64,000 nt of DNA from BOG-938 sp035524315 (GTDB taxonomy: Bacteria; Pseudomonadota; Alphaproteobacteria; Caulobacterales; Caulobacteraceae): the NCBI GenBank assembly GCA_035524315.1, contig DATKPD010000078.1, positions 1 to 64,000 of the forward strand. The letters run 5' to 3'. The notes under the pieces are model-generated. The model saw nothing but the letters and a program-made list of their open reading frames with translations. It did no database searches and was not told the origin of the DNA. Each line of letters begins with the position of its first letter. Within the stretch, counting starts at the first letter, position 1. Of this stretch, positions 1-8,896 are shown piece after piece. Made by a program: the position numbers and the translations under genes.

Positions 1-106
1 TGGGACTGGGATTGGTCATGAAAGGCGCGGGCTGCGCCGGCTGGGCGGAGGCCGAGATCGACAGGACCATCAGGCCCGCGAGCGAGAGCAGCAGGCGTAG
101 CTTCAA
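1..106 (-). CDS. Truncated exported protein, possibly VirB2-like (5' part only)
   Basis: Only the first 35 residues lie in the window; the rest is beyond base 1. The start is a TTG at 106-104, chosen because a strong GGAGGAAA ribosome site sits a few bases upstream and a typical Sec signal peptide follows (MKLRLLL, a hydrophobic run, then ASAQ). The mature part begins with a Pro/Ala-rich stretch. It follows the VirB1-like transglycosylase on the same strand after a 128-base gap. VirB1 is often followed by the VirB2 pilin gene, so VirB2 is an inference from order plus the exported N-terminus, not from visible pilin sequence. Any small exported protein would fit equally well. Confidence 0.5.
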   Translation of the reverse strand, partial: MKLRLLLSLAGLMVLSISASAQPAQPAPFMTNPSP

Positions 107-219
107 CGACGTTTCCTCCGGTCGGCGCCGCGCATTCGCCGGCCTTTTGAATCCCGGCGGTGATTTCGCAGCATGTGAAGGACGCGGTCAACGGCGGGGT
201 CATCCCGCTGGCCGTCCCA

Positions 220-233
220 GACGTTTTGACGTC
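220..233. repeat. Short inverted repeat after the transglycosylase gene
   Basis: GACGT and ACGTC arms of five bases flank a four-base TTTG centre, directly beside the stop codon of the VirB1-like gene. It could be a weak hairpin or an operator. There is no U-tract, so it is not a clear terminator. Confidence 0.25.
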
Positions 234-234
234 C

Positions 235-990
235 TTAGGGCTGGGCGTCGGCCAACCTCACCTGCTGGCGGCGCGCCGCCTCGATCCGGCCGACATAGCC
301 GTTGACCAGGCCCGCCTCGATATTGCCGGTGTTGTAGAGCGAGAAGGCGGTCTCGAGCAGCGGCCGGTTTTGCGGACTGCGCTTGAGCGCGGCGCTGAAC
401 CCCTGATCGATGATCTTGGCCGCGGCCGCCAGATTGGCACACGGGTCGAAGGCGTCGGCCAGCGACAGGCCCAGCCAGGACAGGTTGCGGCTGTTGATCT
501 GGGCTAAGCCCAGGTCGACGCTCTGGCCGGACTCGATCAACCGCGCCGCCACCGCCTCCGCCTCCGCCTGCGAGGCCGGTGTGACTACGCGGTGGGCCGG
601 GCCATTGACGCCAATCCGGAACGGGTTGTAGCCGCTCTCGACCTTGACGATCGAGGCCAGCACCGAGCCCGGCGCCGACGGCGCACATCGATTGGCGAAC
701 GCCAGCACCGCAAGGCGATCGAGCGGCCGGGCCGGCGCGTTCTGGCGGGCGTCGAATTCGGACAGGATCAATTGCGCCGCCGATGCCGGCGCTGGGGCTT
801 GAGACGCGGCGGCCTGGCGCGCCAAGACGGCGCGCGCCGCGCCTGGAGGCGCCGCGAGCGGGGGCGCGGAGGCCCAGGCGTCCGCCTGCGGGCCAGCAGC
901 GGCGCGGTGCGAGTGAGTGAACGCCATGCCGCCGGCCACCGCCGCGCCCAGGGCCACCACGCCAAGCACCGCCTTTTCAATCGAGCGCAT
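235..990 (-). CDS. VirB1-like lytic transglycosylase
   Basis: A 251-residue protein expected to cut peptidoglycan glycan strands so that a secretion machine can span the wall. An N-terminal membrane/signal segment (about 7-24) is followed by an Ala/Pro linker and an SLT/lysozyme-like domain (about 70-245). The catalytic Glu is about residue 118 in the motif VKVESGYNPFRIG, followed by GLAQIN (about 161-166) and AFSLYNTGN near the end, the usual VirB1 signature. Two cysteines (about 102 and 184) may form a disulfide. It starts 11 bases after gspF, so it is probably co-transcribed with the type II secretion genes. VirB1 enzymes normally belong to type IV systems, which makes this position unusual. 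Confidence 0.85.
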   Translation of the reverse strand: MRSIEKAVLGVVALGAAVAGGMAFTHSHRAAAGPQADAWASAPPLAAPPGAARAVLARQAAASQAPAPASAAQLILSEFDARQNAPARPLDRLAVLAFANRCAPSAPGSVLASIVKVESGYNPFRIGVNGPAHRVVTPASQAEAEAVAARLIESGQSVDLGLAQINSRNLSWLGLSLADAFDPCANLAAAAKIIDQGFSAALKRSPQNRPLLETAFSLYNTGNIEAGLVNGYVGRIEAARRQQVRLADAQP

Positions 991-1001
991 CGCCGCCTTA
1001 C

Positions 1002-2204
1002 CTACTGGATCGCCGTCTGGCCGAGCTGGGTCACGCCGGTCAGAAGGCCGCCCATCATCAGGCCGATCACCGCGCCGAGCGCCACGATCAGAGCTGGGCC
1101 GAGGAGGCGGCTAGCAGATTCCATGCGGCGGATCGCCGCCTCTTCCTCGATCTTGCCCGCGCGAAGGATCATCGGACCCAGCGCGCCGCTGATCTCGCCG
1201 ACGGCCGCCAAGCGGGTGACGGTATCGGGGAAGCTCTCGACCGCCCGCAGCGCGGAGGACAGGGTCTGGCCCTGGCGCACGGCTTGCGCCGCCAGGTCGA
1301 GCCTTTCGCGCGCGAGCTTGGAGCGGACCGAGCGGATCGACAGCCGCAGCGCCTCGCTCATGGGCGCGCCGGCCGCGAGCATGGTGCCCAGGGCCACGGC
1401 GAAACCGCCGTAGACCAGCCCGCCCACCGTCCTGCGCGCCGGGCCGTCGAGCAGGCAACGCTCGTAGGGGCGCGCCAGCACACCGAACTTGCCGCCAAGC
1501 ACCAGCAGCCCCGCCAGGATCGCAGCCAGAACAGCCAGGGCCGCCAGGTTGGAGCGCAGCGCGTCGCTGATCGCGATCAATATGCCGAGGGTCAGTGGCG
1601 GATGGCCCTGCTCCACCAACGGCGCCAGGGACGGAACCACGGTCAACAGAATGACCAGCATGGCCATGATCGTGCTGACCAGCACGAAGGCGGGATAGCT
1701 CAGCACCGTGATCAACTGGTCGCGCAGCTTGATGCGCGACTGCAGCATCTCGGCCGCCCGCTCCATGCCCGCGGCCATGTCGCCCGACGCGACCAGGGCC
1801 GCGACGAACGGTCCGTTGCGTGAAAACTGCGCCGCGAACGCCTGTTCGACCGAAACTCCACCGCCGATATCCTGGGTCATGGCGCGCAGCATCGACCCCA
1901 CCGACACGTCGGTGGTCCGCGCGCTCAGCACGCCAAGGGCGGTGCGCATGTCGGTGCCGGCGGCCAAAAGCGCCGCTAGGTCCGACAGCAACTCGGCGGC
2001 CTGCCGATCGGACATGCCGCGGGGAGCGCGCGCCGCGCGCGCAGCCGCGCCGCCGGCCGCCGCCCGGATGCGGATGGGCGAGAGGCCCTCCTCCTTGAGG
2101 CGGTCAAAGGCCGTGCCGTCGCTGCGCGCCTGGATCGATCCGCGCACGCGCCGACCCGAGCTCTCGATCGCCACGTAGTGAAAGAGGCGGTCCCCGTCAG
2201 CCAT
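1002..2204 (-). CDS. gspF: Type II secretion inner-membrane platform protein GspF
   Basis: A 400-residue polytopic protein of the T2SSF family, which forms the inner-membrane platform that couples the GspE ATPase to pseudopilus assembly. Two repeated cytoplasmic T2SSF domains (about 60-180 and 255-375) alternate with membrane segments near 168-192, 215-235 and 365-390, and the protein has the usual family length. The start ATG overlaps the end of gspE by eight bases, indicating translational coupling. The N-terminal motif FHYVAIESSGRRVRGSI is the common GspF opening. The VirB1-like gene follows 11 bases later. Confidence 0.93.
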   Translation of the reverse strand: MADGDRLFHYVAIESSGRRVRGSIQARSDGTAFDRLKEEGLSPIRIRAAAGGAAARAARAPRGMSDRQAAELLSDLAALLAAGTDMRTALGVLSARTTDVSVGSMLRAMTQDIGGGVSVEQAFAAQFSRNGPFVAALVASGDMAAGMERAAEMLQSRIKLRDQLITVLSYPAFVLVSTIMAMLVILLTVVPSLAPLVEQGHPPLTLGILIAISDALRSNLAALAVLAAILAGLLVLGGKFGVLARPYERCLLDGPARRTVGGLVYGGFAVALGTMLAAGAPMSEALRLSIRSVRSKLARERLDLAAQAVRQGQTLSSALRAVESFPDTVTRLAAVGEISGALGPMILRAGKIEEEAAIRRMESASRLLGPALIVALGAVIGLMMGGLLTGVTQLGQTAIQ

Positions 2205-3900
2205 GGATCGCCGCCATCACTTCCTCGAAGGTGGTCAGGCCCTCGCGCAGCTTGTCAAAGCCATCGGCGGCCATGCTTCGCAGGCCGGCCGCATGCGCCA
2301 GGGCGGCGATCTCGGCCTGGGGCCGGCCGTCGGCGACCGCGCGCAGAATCTGCTCGTCGGCCATGAAGCCTTCGCTGATCGCCACGCGCCCCTTGAACCC
2401 TGAGTGATTGCAGGCGCCGCAGCCGACGGCCTCATAGGCCTGCCGCGGAACCTCTAGGCTGTTGTCGTGAGCGAAGTGTAGTTCGGACTCGGACGGCGCC
2501 CGGGGCTGGCGGCATAGGGGGCAAAGCTTACGCACCAGACGCTGGGCGGCGGCGCCTCGGAAGCCGGCCGCCAGCTGATAGGGCTCCACGCCCATGTCCT
2601 GCAGGCGCGGCAGGACGGCCAGGGCGTCGTTGGCGTGGACCGAAGCCAGCACCAGGTGGCCGGTCATGGCCGCCTGCACGGCCACCGCCGCGGTCTCCGG
2701 ATCGCGGATTTCGCCGACCAGGATCACGTCGGGATCCTGGCGCAGGAAGGAGCGCAGCACCCGCGCAAAACTGAGGCCCAACTGCGGGGCGACCTGGGTC
2801 TGGGCCACGTGCTCGAAGTGGAATTCGACCGGATCCTCCACGCTCAGCACGTTCTTGGCCGAGCCCTTGAACATCTGCAGCAGGGCGTAGAGCGTAGTGG
2901 TCTTGCCGCTGCCGGTGGGGCCGGTCACCAGGAAGATGCCGTGCGAGGTATTGGCGGCGGCCTTCAGCACCGCGGCTACCGGCGCGCCCAAGCCCAGGGT
3001 GTCCAGGTCGAGCGGCACGCTGGCGCGGTCGAGAATTCGCAAGACCGCGGACTCGCCAAATACCGTCGGCGCGGTCGCGACGCGCACGTCGATCTGCCGG
3101 CCGGCAATGACGAAGGTGGTGCGTCCGTCCTGCGGCAACCGCCGCTCGCCCAGGTCGAGGTTGGCGATGACCTTGACTCGCGATACCGCCGGCGCGGCCA
3201 GATCGGCCGAGACAGTCTGGAAATCGCATAGCCGCCCGTCGATGCGCAGGCGGATGCAGAAGTCGTTGCGGCGGGGCCGGAAATGGATGTCTGAGGCGCC
3301 CAGCGACACCGCCGCCTCGAACGCCGCCGCCACCAGGCGCGCGCCGGCGCCGAGGGTGGAGTTGTCGGCGACCTGGTCGATCTCGCGCTCGAGCCGGCGC
3401 TCGTCGGCGCTGACGACGGGCCGAACGGGATGGGCGAAGGCCTGGTCGAACGCCCGCGTGAAGTCTGCCGGTCGGGCCGCCAGAAGGGTCACCTTGCGGC
3501 CGGTGGCGAACACCAGGCCGGACACCGCTTCCTCGTCGAGCGGATCGCACGCGGCGCACAGCAGGGCGCCGTGCCCCCCCGCCACCGGCGCGAGCCGAGC
3601 GCGCCGCAGGAACTCGATCGTCACGCCTAGCGCTTGTGGATCGGGGTCGAGCGGGGCCTTGGCCGGATCCCAGATTCCGCAACCCGTCACATCGGCGTAG
3701 CACCGGACCAGATCGTCGTCGGACAGGCTGCCGAGTTGATTGAGCAGCTGTTCGACCGGCTGGTTGGTCCGCGCCGAGATCAGCTCGGCCCGCGCGATCG
3801 CCGAGGCGTCGACCAGCCCGCCGTTCTTCAACCGCTTGAGCAGATTGGCCCGCCGGTCTGCGAGCGACGTCGGCGCCAGTCTCAAACCGGGCTTGGCCAT
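2197..3900 (-). CDS. gspE: Type II secretion ATPase GspE
   Basis: A cytoplasmic hexameric ATPase powering pseudopilus assembly. The start ATG at 3900 (MAKPGLRL) is preferred over an in-frame ATG at 4056, because it has a GGGAGGG ribosome site and leaves only a 19-base overlap with the peptidase gene. This gives 567 residues. Visible parts are an N-terminal T2SSE-N domain (about 20-160), Walker A GPTGSGKTT (about 327-335), an Asp box and Walker B near 389-400 (DPDVILVGEIRD), and a zinc-binding module with CxxC pairs at about 460/463 and 494/497. All catalytic motifs look intact. Its stop overlaps the start of gspF. Confidence 0.95.
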   Translation of the reverse strand: MAKPGLRLAPTSLADRRANLLKRLKNGGLVDASAIARAELISARTNQPVEQLLNQLGSLSDDDLVRCYADVTGCGIWDPAKAPLDPDPQALGVTIEFLRRARLAPVAGGHGALLCAACDPLDEEAVSGLVFATGRKVTLLAARPADFTRAFDQAFAHPVRPVVSADERRLEREIDQVADNSTLGAGARLVAAAFEAAVSLGASDIHFRPRRNDFCIRLRIDGRLCDFQTVSADLAAPAVSRVKVIANLDLGERRLPQDGRTTFVIAGRQIDVRVATAPTVFGESAVLRILDRASVPLDLDTLGLGAPVAAVLKAAANTSHGIFLVTGPTGSGKTTTLYALLQMFKGSAKNVLSVEDPVEFHFEHVAQTQVAPQLGLSFARVLRSFLRQDPDVILVGEIRDPETAAVAVQAAMTGHLVLASVHANDALAVLPRLQDMGVEPYQLAAGFRGAAAQRLVRKLCPLCRQPRAPSESELHFAHDNSLEVPRQAYEAVGCGACNHSGFKGRVAISEGFMADEQILRAVADGRPQAEIAALAHAAGLRSMAADGFDKLREGLTTFEEVMAAIHG

Positions 3901-4631
3901 AAGCCGCCCTCCCTCGACAGACCCACGCACCAGGCCGCCGCCGCGATCCAAGGTCCGAACGCCAGGCGTCCGTCGGCTTGCGGCCGGATCAGCGCCGCGA
4001 TCAGCCCCCCAAGCGAGGCGGCCGCCATGGCCCATGGGGTCAGCAGACCCAGCCACAGGGCCAGCGCCGCCAGCAGCTTGACGTCGCCGAAGCCCAGGCC
4101 GGGCTTGCCCCGGAAGCGAATGAACGCGCGCCGCAGGACCTCAAGCCCCACGAAGGCGACCGCGCCGGCGATCATGCCCTCCCATAGGTCCTGGGCCGAC
4201 CGCAAGACGGCGAGGCCCGCGCCCAGGACGGCCAGGGCCAAGGTGAAGGCGTCGGGCAGGCGCTTGGTCTTCAGATCGTGGACGGCGCTGGCCAGGAGCG
4301 TCAGCCCCAGGGCCGATAGCAGCACGGCTCGCGTCGGCGAAGCGGCCACGGCGAACGCCGACAGGACGATGACGCCGCCGGCGATCTCGCCCGCGACGTG
4401 CCGCGCGTCGATGCGGGCGCCGCACGCCCCGCATGCCCCGCGCAGGCGCAGGTAGGAGATCACCGGCACGGTGTCGGCGTACCGCAGACCCACGCCGCAG
4501 CTGTCGCACCGCGACCGGCCGACGATCGCCTGCCCGCCGTCGGCCCGGCGCAGCGCCGCAGTGGCCGCGAAACTGCCGAGGCAGGGCCCCGACAGGCCCA
4601 GCGCGACCCATATGGCGGGTGACAGAGTCAT
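3882..4631 (-). CDS. gspO: Prepilin peptidase (GspO/PilD, A24 family)
   Basis: A 249-residue inner-membrane aspartyl protease that removes the leader from pseudopilins and N-methylates them. Both catalytic aspartates are visible: Asp119 (VHDLKTKRLPD) and Asp183 (GFGDVKLL). The N-terminal methyltransferase part keeps its four-cysteine metal site (C42, C45, C67, C70). Several hydrophobic segments run through the C-terminal half. The start overlaps the gspG stop as ATGA and the end overlaps gspE. Having the peptidase inside the operon means the system supplies its own processing enzyme. Confidence 0.93.
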   Translation of the reverse strand: MTLSPAIWVALGLSGPCLGSFAATAALRRADGGQAIVGRSRCDSCGVGLRYADTVPVISYLRLRGACGACGARIDARHVAGEIAGGVIVLSAFAVAASPTRAVLLSALGLTLLASAVHDLKTKRLPDAFTLALAVLGAGLAVLRSAQDLWEGMIAGAVAFVGLEVLRRAFIRFRGKPGLGFGDVKLLAALALWLGLLTPWAMAAASLGGLIAALIRPQADGRLAFGPWIAAAAWCVGLSREGGLWPSPV

Positions 4632-5071
4632 GGCGCGGCCGGCGCCCGGATATCGGCGTTCAGGCCCGTGCCGCCAGGCTTTCCGTCCGCGCCGAGGCTC
4701 TGGACGGTGAAACTCCGGCCATCAGCCGCCAGGGTGTAGACGATCGGGTCATTCCACGGATCGTTGAGCGATTGGGCGCCCTTGAGATAGGGGCCGGTCC
4801 AGCCGGCCAGCGAGTCCGGGTCCTGGACGAGCGCCTTCAGGCCCTCGGCCTGGGTCGGATATCGCCCGACGTCGGATTTGAACAACTCTATCGAGGATGC
4901 CGTCGTATCCAATTGTAATTGCGCGGCCTTCGCCTTGGAGCGCCCCAGTTGGTTGAGAAGATTCGGCGTGAGCACCGCCGCGATCAGGCAGATGATGCCG
5001 ATCACCACCAACATTTCGGTCAGGGTATAGCCGTCCTCGCGGGTCAGCTGGCGTTCAGGACGGCGTCGCAT
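4628..5071 (-). CDS. gspG: Type II secretion major pseudopilin GspG
   Basis: A 147-residue main pseudopilus subunit. A short basic leader ends at Gly14, the peptidase cuts before Tyr15, and Glu at +5 (YTLTEMLVV) is conserved. This is followed by the hydrophobic helix (about 18-38) and the globular GspG domain with the typical YPT..EGL.ALV and DPW..P..Y motifs that form the calcium-stabilised loop. Length and order match the family. The gene overlaps both neighbours: by 28 bases with the GspK-like gene upstream, and by ATGA with gspO downstream. Confidence 0.95.
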   Translation of the reverse strand: MRRRPERQLTREDGYTLTEMLVVIGIICLIAAVLTPNLLNQLGRSKAKAAQLQLDTTASSIELFKSDVGRYPTQAEGLKALVQDPDSLAGWTGPYLKGAQSLNDPWNDPIVYTLAADGRSFTVQSLGADGKPGGTGLNADIRAPAAP

Positions 5072-5757
5072 GGATCGCTCTCCCCGTTGGTTTTGAAATA
5101 ACGGCGTTGCAGGGTCGCGGCGGGATTGAGGGCGTCGCCCCGAAAGCGCACGAGCCGGTCGTCGGTCCAGCCGTCAGGAAGGGAGACGCGCACGCGCCAC
5201 ACCTCGCCGGCGTGCAGGTCGACGCCATTGTAGGTCGGCGCCTGGGCGGGCGCCATCTGCACCGTCTTGCTCAGGCCGTACTCTGAGAACAACGAGCGGG
5301 CGCAGGCGCCCCAGATCGGCGAGGCGTCGGCCTGCTCCAGCGCGGGCCCCAGAGCCTGCGCCGGCGTGAGCGCCTTCAACCGCGCCTTCAGGTCCGGCAG
5401 GTCGGTGATCTGCAGCTTCGCGAAGGCCCGGTCGTCGAGGTCTTCGGCGGCGGCCAGGCCGGTCTTGGCGCTTTCGGCTTCCGCCAGAACCGTGATCGGG
5501 CCCACCGCATCGGCGATAATCCACCGCGCGCGCGCGTTGGCGTTGTCGAAACCCAGGGCGGTGCGCCAGGCCTGCAGCTGGGCGCCGGCCAGGGTGTTCT
5601 GGGTCTGCGCCTGAACCAATTCGGCGCGCGCCAGCTTCAGGTCGGCTACGCTCGCCGTCAGCACGGCGGTCGTCGTCAGCGCCATGGCCAGGCTGACCAC
5701 AACCGCCGCAGGCGTGGCGAACCCGCCGTCCGCGTCGTCAGTGCTGCAGCAAGCCAT
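5044..5757 (-). CDS. GspK-like membrane-anchored minor pseudopilin
   Basis: A 237-residue protein between gspD and gspG. A short polar leader ends in GlyGly (11-12), followed by FATPAAVVVSLAM and a hydrophobic helix (about 14-40), which resembles a prepilin cleavage site. The +5 Glu is absent, as in GspK proteins, the pseudopilus tip subunits. The C-terminal domain (about 70-237) was not recognised and carries three cysteines in its distal half. Its start overlaps the secretin gene by 20 bases. GspK is the best guess from position, leader and the missing Glu. A lineage-specific secretion accessory protein is the alternative. Confidence 0.6.
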   Translation of the reverse strand: MACCSTDDADGGFATPAAVVVSLAMALTTTAVLTASVADLKLARAELVQAQTQNTLAGAQLQAWRTALGFDNANARARWIIADAVGPITVLAEAESAKTGLAAAEDLDDRAFAKLQITDLPDLKARLKALTPAQALGPALEQADASPIWGACARSLFSEYGLSKTVQMAPAQAPTYNGVDLHAGEVWRVRVSLPDGWTDDRLVRFRGDALNPAATLQRRYFKTNGESDPCDAVLNAS

Positions 5758-7789
5758 CGGACTTGATCTCGCGCATGTCGGCCAGCATGTCGGCCATGGC
5801 GCGCTGCGAACCGGCGTCGTCCTCGATCACCTTGGCGGTGATCAGCACGATTAACTCGGTGCGCGCGGAGGTGTTGGTGTGCGTCTTGAACAGGGCGCCC
5901 AGCACCGGGGCCTTTTCAAGGAAGGGAATTCCCGTGTCCGTGAGGTTGCGTGAGGTGCTGATCAAGCCGCCCAGGGCGACCACCTGCCCATTGTCGAGGA
6001 TGAGCGTGGTGGCCATCTTGCGTTCCTGGATGGTCGGCGAGTTGATGCTCGACGAGGTGGTCTGACCGACCGAGCTGACCTCCTGCGAGATGTCCAGCAT
6101 CACGCGGCCATCGCCGCCGATCCGCGGCGTCACGTTCAGGATCACGCCGGTGCTGCGGTATTCGACGCTGTTGATCACCGGCGCGCTGCCGGCGACCGTG
6201 CTCTGCTCGGCCTGGGTCGTGATCGGCACTTGGTCGCCGACTTCCAACTTGGCCAGGTGATTGTCCAGGGCGACGATCTTCGGAGCGGAGACCACCTGCA
6301 CGTTCGTCCGCTCAGACAGCGCGTTGATCGCAGCCTGCACGTCCTTGCCGAGGAAGGTGACGGACATGCCCGGGATGCCCTGGGCGATCTTTCCGGCCGG
6401 ACTGTTGATCGAACTGACGGTCAGTTGGCCGGCGTCGCTCAGCACCGACCAGTCAACGCCGTAGTTGAACTGGTTGTTGAGCGTCACCTCCAGGATCGAT
6501 GCGTCGATCTGGACCTGGTTGGGCGTGCGGTCGAGCTCGTCCAGCGCCTTCTGGATCTGAATCCAATGCACGGGAGAGGCCGAAAACAACAGGGTGTTGG
6601 ATTGCTTGTCGATGCCGATATGAACCGGATCGTCCTGCGTCGACAGATCGGTCGCCGGCGCGGGCGAGGCCGCGCGCGTGACGGAAGCCGGTGATTGCGC
6701 ATCACTTGGCGCCAGAGGCGCGATTCCGCCGGAAACCGAGCCCGCGCCGTTCGCGCCGGGCAATTGAGACGCACCGCCGTTCAAGCTTGTGCTCGCGCCG
6801 CCCATCACGCTGTTGAGTTCCGCGCCGAGCTGGTCCGCCGAAAGATTGCGCGGGTGATAGACCCAAAGAGACAGGGTCTTTTCGCGTGACGGCACGTCGA
6901 GCTTGGCGACCCAACGGCCGACGTTGTCCAGCTCCGTCGCCGACTGGGCGAAGACGAACAGTCCGTTGAGCCGCTTGAGCGGAACCACCGTCACCTCGGC
7001 GATCTTGGCCGCGTCGAGCATCTTGTCCAGGTCGGCGGCGACCGTTTCGGCCGTGGCTTCCTGCAGGGTGAACAGGCGGATGCGGGTGTCGGCGAAGCCG
7101 CTGCGGTCGAAAATCCCGACCGCCTCGACCGCCGTCCTCAATTCGCTGCTGGTCCCGCCCAGCACCAGAAGGCCGAGCTTGTCGTCAACATAGACGACAA
7201 TATCCGTCGGCCCGACGGCCTGGATGGCCTTGGCCACTTCGCTGGCGGTGGCGTAGGTCAGGGGCACGGCCAGGGTGGTGTAGCCGGCGCCGTGGCCGCC
7301 CTGGCTCAGCAGGCGGATCGAGCCAGAGCCCTTGGCCTTGGCGCGCGGCTTGACGGCAAGTCCATTGCCCTCGCGCACCAGGGTGACGTCGTTGCTCTCG
7401 AGCGCCGCCTCGAAGGCCTCAAGCAATTGGGCGCCGGTCAGGCGCCGCTCGATCTGGAACGACATCTTGCCGGTCACGTCGGGATCGATGGTGTAGGTGA
7501 GGCCCAACGCCTTGCCGAGGATCTCAGCGGAAACCTGCGAAATCTCGGCATTTTGGAAGTTGAAGGTATAGCTGCGTTCCTGATCGGCGACGGCCACAGG
7601 CGCCGTCGGCGCCGCGCGCGTCGGCGCCGCCGACAGCGTCGCCAGCGCGACAATAGCGCCGCAAAAGGTCAGCCTTCGCGCAGTGAAGCCCCAAGATCGA
7701 CGTTGCAAAGCTCTATCCAACCTTAGCTGGTGAGGCGAAAACCGCCTCGGTGGGCGCCCCTCGGCGCGATGAAATCTATTGCGGGCCAT
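5738..7789 (-). CDS. gspD: Type II secretion secretin GspD
   Basis: The outer-membrane channel protein, 683 residues. After a long basic N-terminus and signal sequence (to about 60) come the N0 domain (from about 72, YTFNFQNAEISQVSAEIL), the N1-N3 repeats and a Ser/Gly/Pro-rich loop (about 340-390). The secretin barrel domain (about 430-670) carries the motifs VVSAPKIVALDN, GVILNVTPRIG and TLILDNGQVVALGGLI. It starts inside the end of the GspC/N-like gene (14-base overlap), which supports the long N-terminus although it is unusually extended before the hydrophobic part. No lipobox and no separate pilotin gene were seen. Confidence 0.94.
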   Translation of the reverse strand: MARNRFHRAEGRPPRRFSPHQLRLDRALQRRSWGFTARRLTFCGAIVALATLSAAPTRAAPTAPVAVADQERSYTFNFQNAEISQVSAEILGKALGLTYTIDPDVTGKMSFQIERRLTGAQLLEAFEAALESNDVTLVREGNGLAVKPRAKAKGSGSIRLLSQGGHGAGYTTLAVPLTYATASEVAKAIQAVGPTDIVVYVDDKLGLLVLGGTSSELRTAVEAVGIFDRSGFADTRIRLFTLQEATAETVAADLDKMLDAAKIAEVTVVPLKRLNGLFVFAQSATELDNVGRWVAKLDVPSREKTLSLWVYHPRNLSADQLGAELNSVMGGASTSLNGGASQLPGANGAGSVSGGIAPLAPSDAQSPASVTRAASPAPATDLSTQDDPVHIGIDKQSNTLLFSASPVHWIQIQKALDELDRTPNQVQIDASILEVTLNNQFNYGVDWSVLSDAGQLTVSSINSPAGKIAQGIPGMSVTFLGKDVQAAINALSERTNVQVVSAPKIVALDNHLAKLEVGDQVPITTQAEQSTVAGSAPVINSVEYRSTGVILNVTPRIGGDGRVMLDISQEVSSVGQTTSSSINSPTIQERKMATTLILDNGQVVALGGLISTSRNLTDTGIPFLEKAPVLGALFKTHTNTSARTELIVLITAKVIEDDAGSQRAMADMLADMREIKSDGLLQH

Positions 7790-8399
7790 TCCTGACAGTG
7801 TGGCCCATGATCAACGGCTGACCAGATGCGAGCGCCGGTCCCGCGGCGGGCGCCCGCGTGATCCCTCTTGGGCCCGTGGCCTCCGGCGGTTGCGCGTCTG
7901 AATTAGTGGCTGACGGGGGCGAGGGCAATTGCGAGGGGGTCGTCGAAAAGGTCGCAGCCCTGGCCGCGGCCGCGTCGCCGGCCGGACCGATCCTGATGTC
8001 TCGGCGGCCGCCAGCGGTATCCACGGTGATCTGCGACGCCTGTACGGCCACCAGGGTGACGCCGTCTCTCGAGGCCCCGACATCCAGCCATTCGGCGGGT
8101 TTGCCGCCGATCGAAATCAGCGCCGCGCTCAGCGTAGGCGTGATGGCCACGCCTTGAGCGCGCACCGCCCCGTCGCCAGAGTCGGTCAGGGCCAACACCG
8201 GCGCCGAGGCGGCGCGGACCAGGTCGGCGACGGCGTTCACGTCGTCGCCCGGCGCACGCACGGCGGCCAGGCGCGCCTGATAACCGTCCAGCCGGGCCAG
8301 GGTCGGCGAGTGGATGCCGACCGCCAGCCACAACGCTCCGCCCAGGGCGAGGCCAGCGGGCGCGGCCGCCAGGATTAGAGGCGAGCGGTGGTCGAACAA
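7776..8399 (-). CDS. GspC/GspN-like type II secretion protein
   Basis: A bitopic inner-membrane protein of about 207 residues. The open frame runs further upstream, but that part overlaps gspM in another frame. The TTG at 8399 is the plausible start, leaving a 25-base overlap with gspM. One membrane helix (about 8-27) is followed by a periplasmic domain whose motif AALISIGGKPAEWLDVG, with following short beta strands (VTLVAV, ITVDT, RRDIRIG), resembles the GspC homology region/T2SSN fold that contacts the secretin. A Pro/Ser-rich tail follows. Its place right before gspD fits the role of linking the platform to the secretin. GspC versus GspN cannot be decided by eye. Confidence 0.7.
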   Translation of the reverse strand: MFDHRSPLILAAAPAGLALGGALWLAVGIHSPTLARLDGYQARLAAVRAPGDDVNAVADLVRAASAPVLALTDSGDGAVRAQGVAITPTLSAALISIGGKPAEWLDVGASRDGVTLVAVQASQITVDTAGGRRDIRIGPAGDAAAARAATFSTTPSQLPSPPSATNSDAQPPEATGPRGITRAPAAGPALASGQPLIMGHTVRNGPQ

Positions 8400-8896
8400 A
8401 ACAGCCGTCCCGTGAACTTGAGGGAAACCGATGACACCTGGGATTTGAGATCCACCGTGTCGGCGAACACCTGTGGCTGCGCCTGGGCCAGGGCGCCGAG
8501 CAGACCGATGACCGCGTCGTAGGGGCCGCTGGCTTCGAAGGCCAGGGAAATGGGCTCCAGGCCGCCGATGGCTTCGTTGGGCGCGCCCGGCGCGGCCGAG
8601 ACATTGGCCAGGGCGAGCCCCTTGGCGACGGCCGCGGATTTCAATCTCTGGCGGACCAGGTCGGGCGCCGTGCGCGCATCCTGGCAAACAGCGCCCGCGA
8701 GGTAGCCGTGAGCCCGCTCACCAGTGAGCACGGTCTCAGCCAAAGCCGTCTGCTGGTCGATGCGGGCCATGCGCTGGGTCAGGTCGGAAGGCTGAGCGAT
8801 CAACCATAGAGCCAGGAACATGGCCAAGGCGGTGATGCCGACGACGGCCGGAACGCCGACCAGAGCGTTCGCGGTGAATTTGCCTTTCCGGATCAT
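8375..8896 (-). CDS. gspM: Type II secretion platform protein GspM
   Basis: A 173-residue bitopic protein. The start at 8896 (MIRKGKFTAN) is chosen over an in-frame ATG at 8941 because it forms an ATGA overlap with gspL, the pattern used throughout this operon. One membrane helix (about 11-34) is followed by a helical linker and a small periplasmic ferredoxin-like domain (about 95-170), the GspM/PilO layout. GspM works with GspL in the assembly platform. Confidence 0.75.
   Translation of the reverse strand: MIRKGKFTANALVGVPAVVGITALAMFLALWLIAQPSDLTQRMARIDQQTALAETVLTGERAHGYLAGAVCQDARTAPDLVRQRLKSAAVAKGLALANVSAAPGAPNEAIGGLEPISLAFEASGPYDAVIGLLGALAQAQPQVFADTVDLKSQVSSVSLKFTGRLFCSTTARL

Noticed and set aside
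3901..4056. Upstream extension of gspE to an ATG at 4056
   Set aside because: It overlaps the prepilin peptidase gene by 175 bases and adds residues with no ATPase similarity. The ATG at 3900 has a strong ribosome site.
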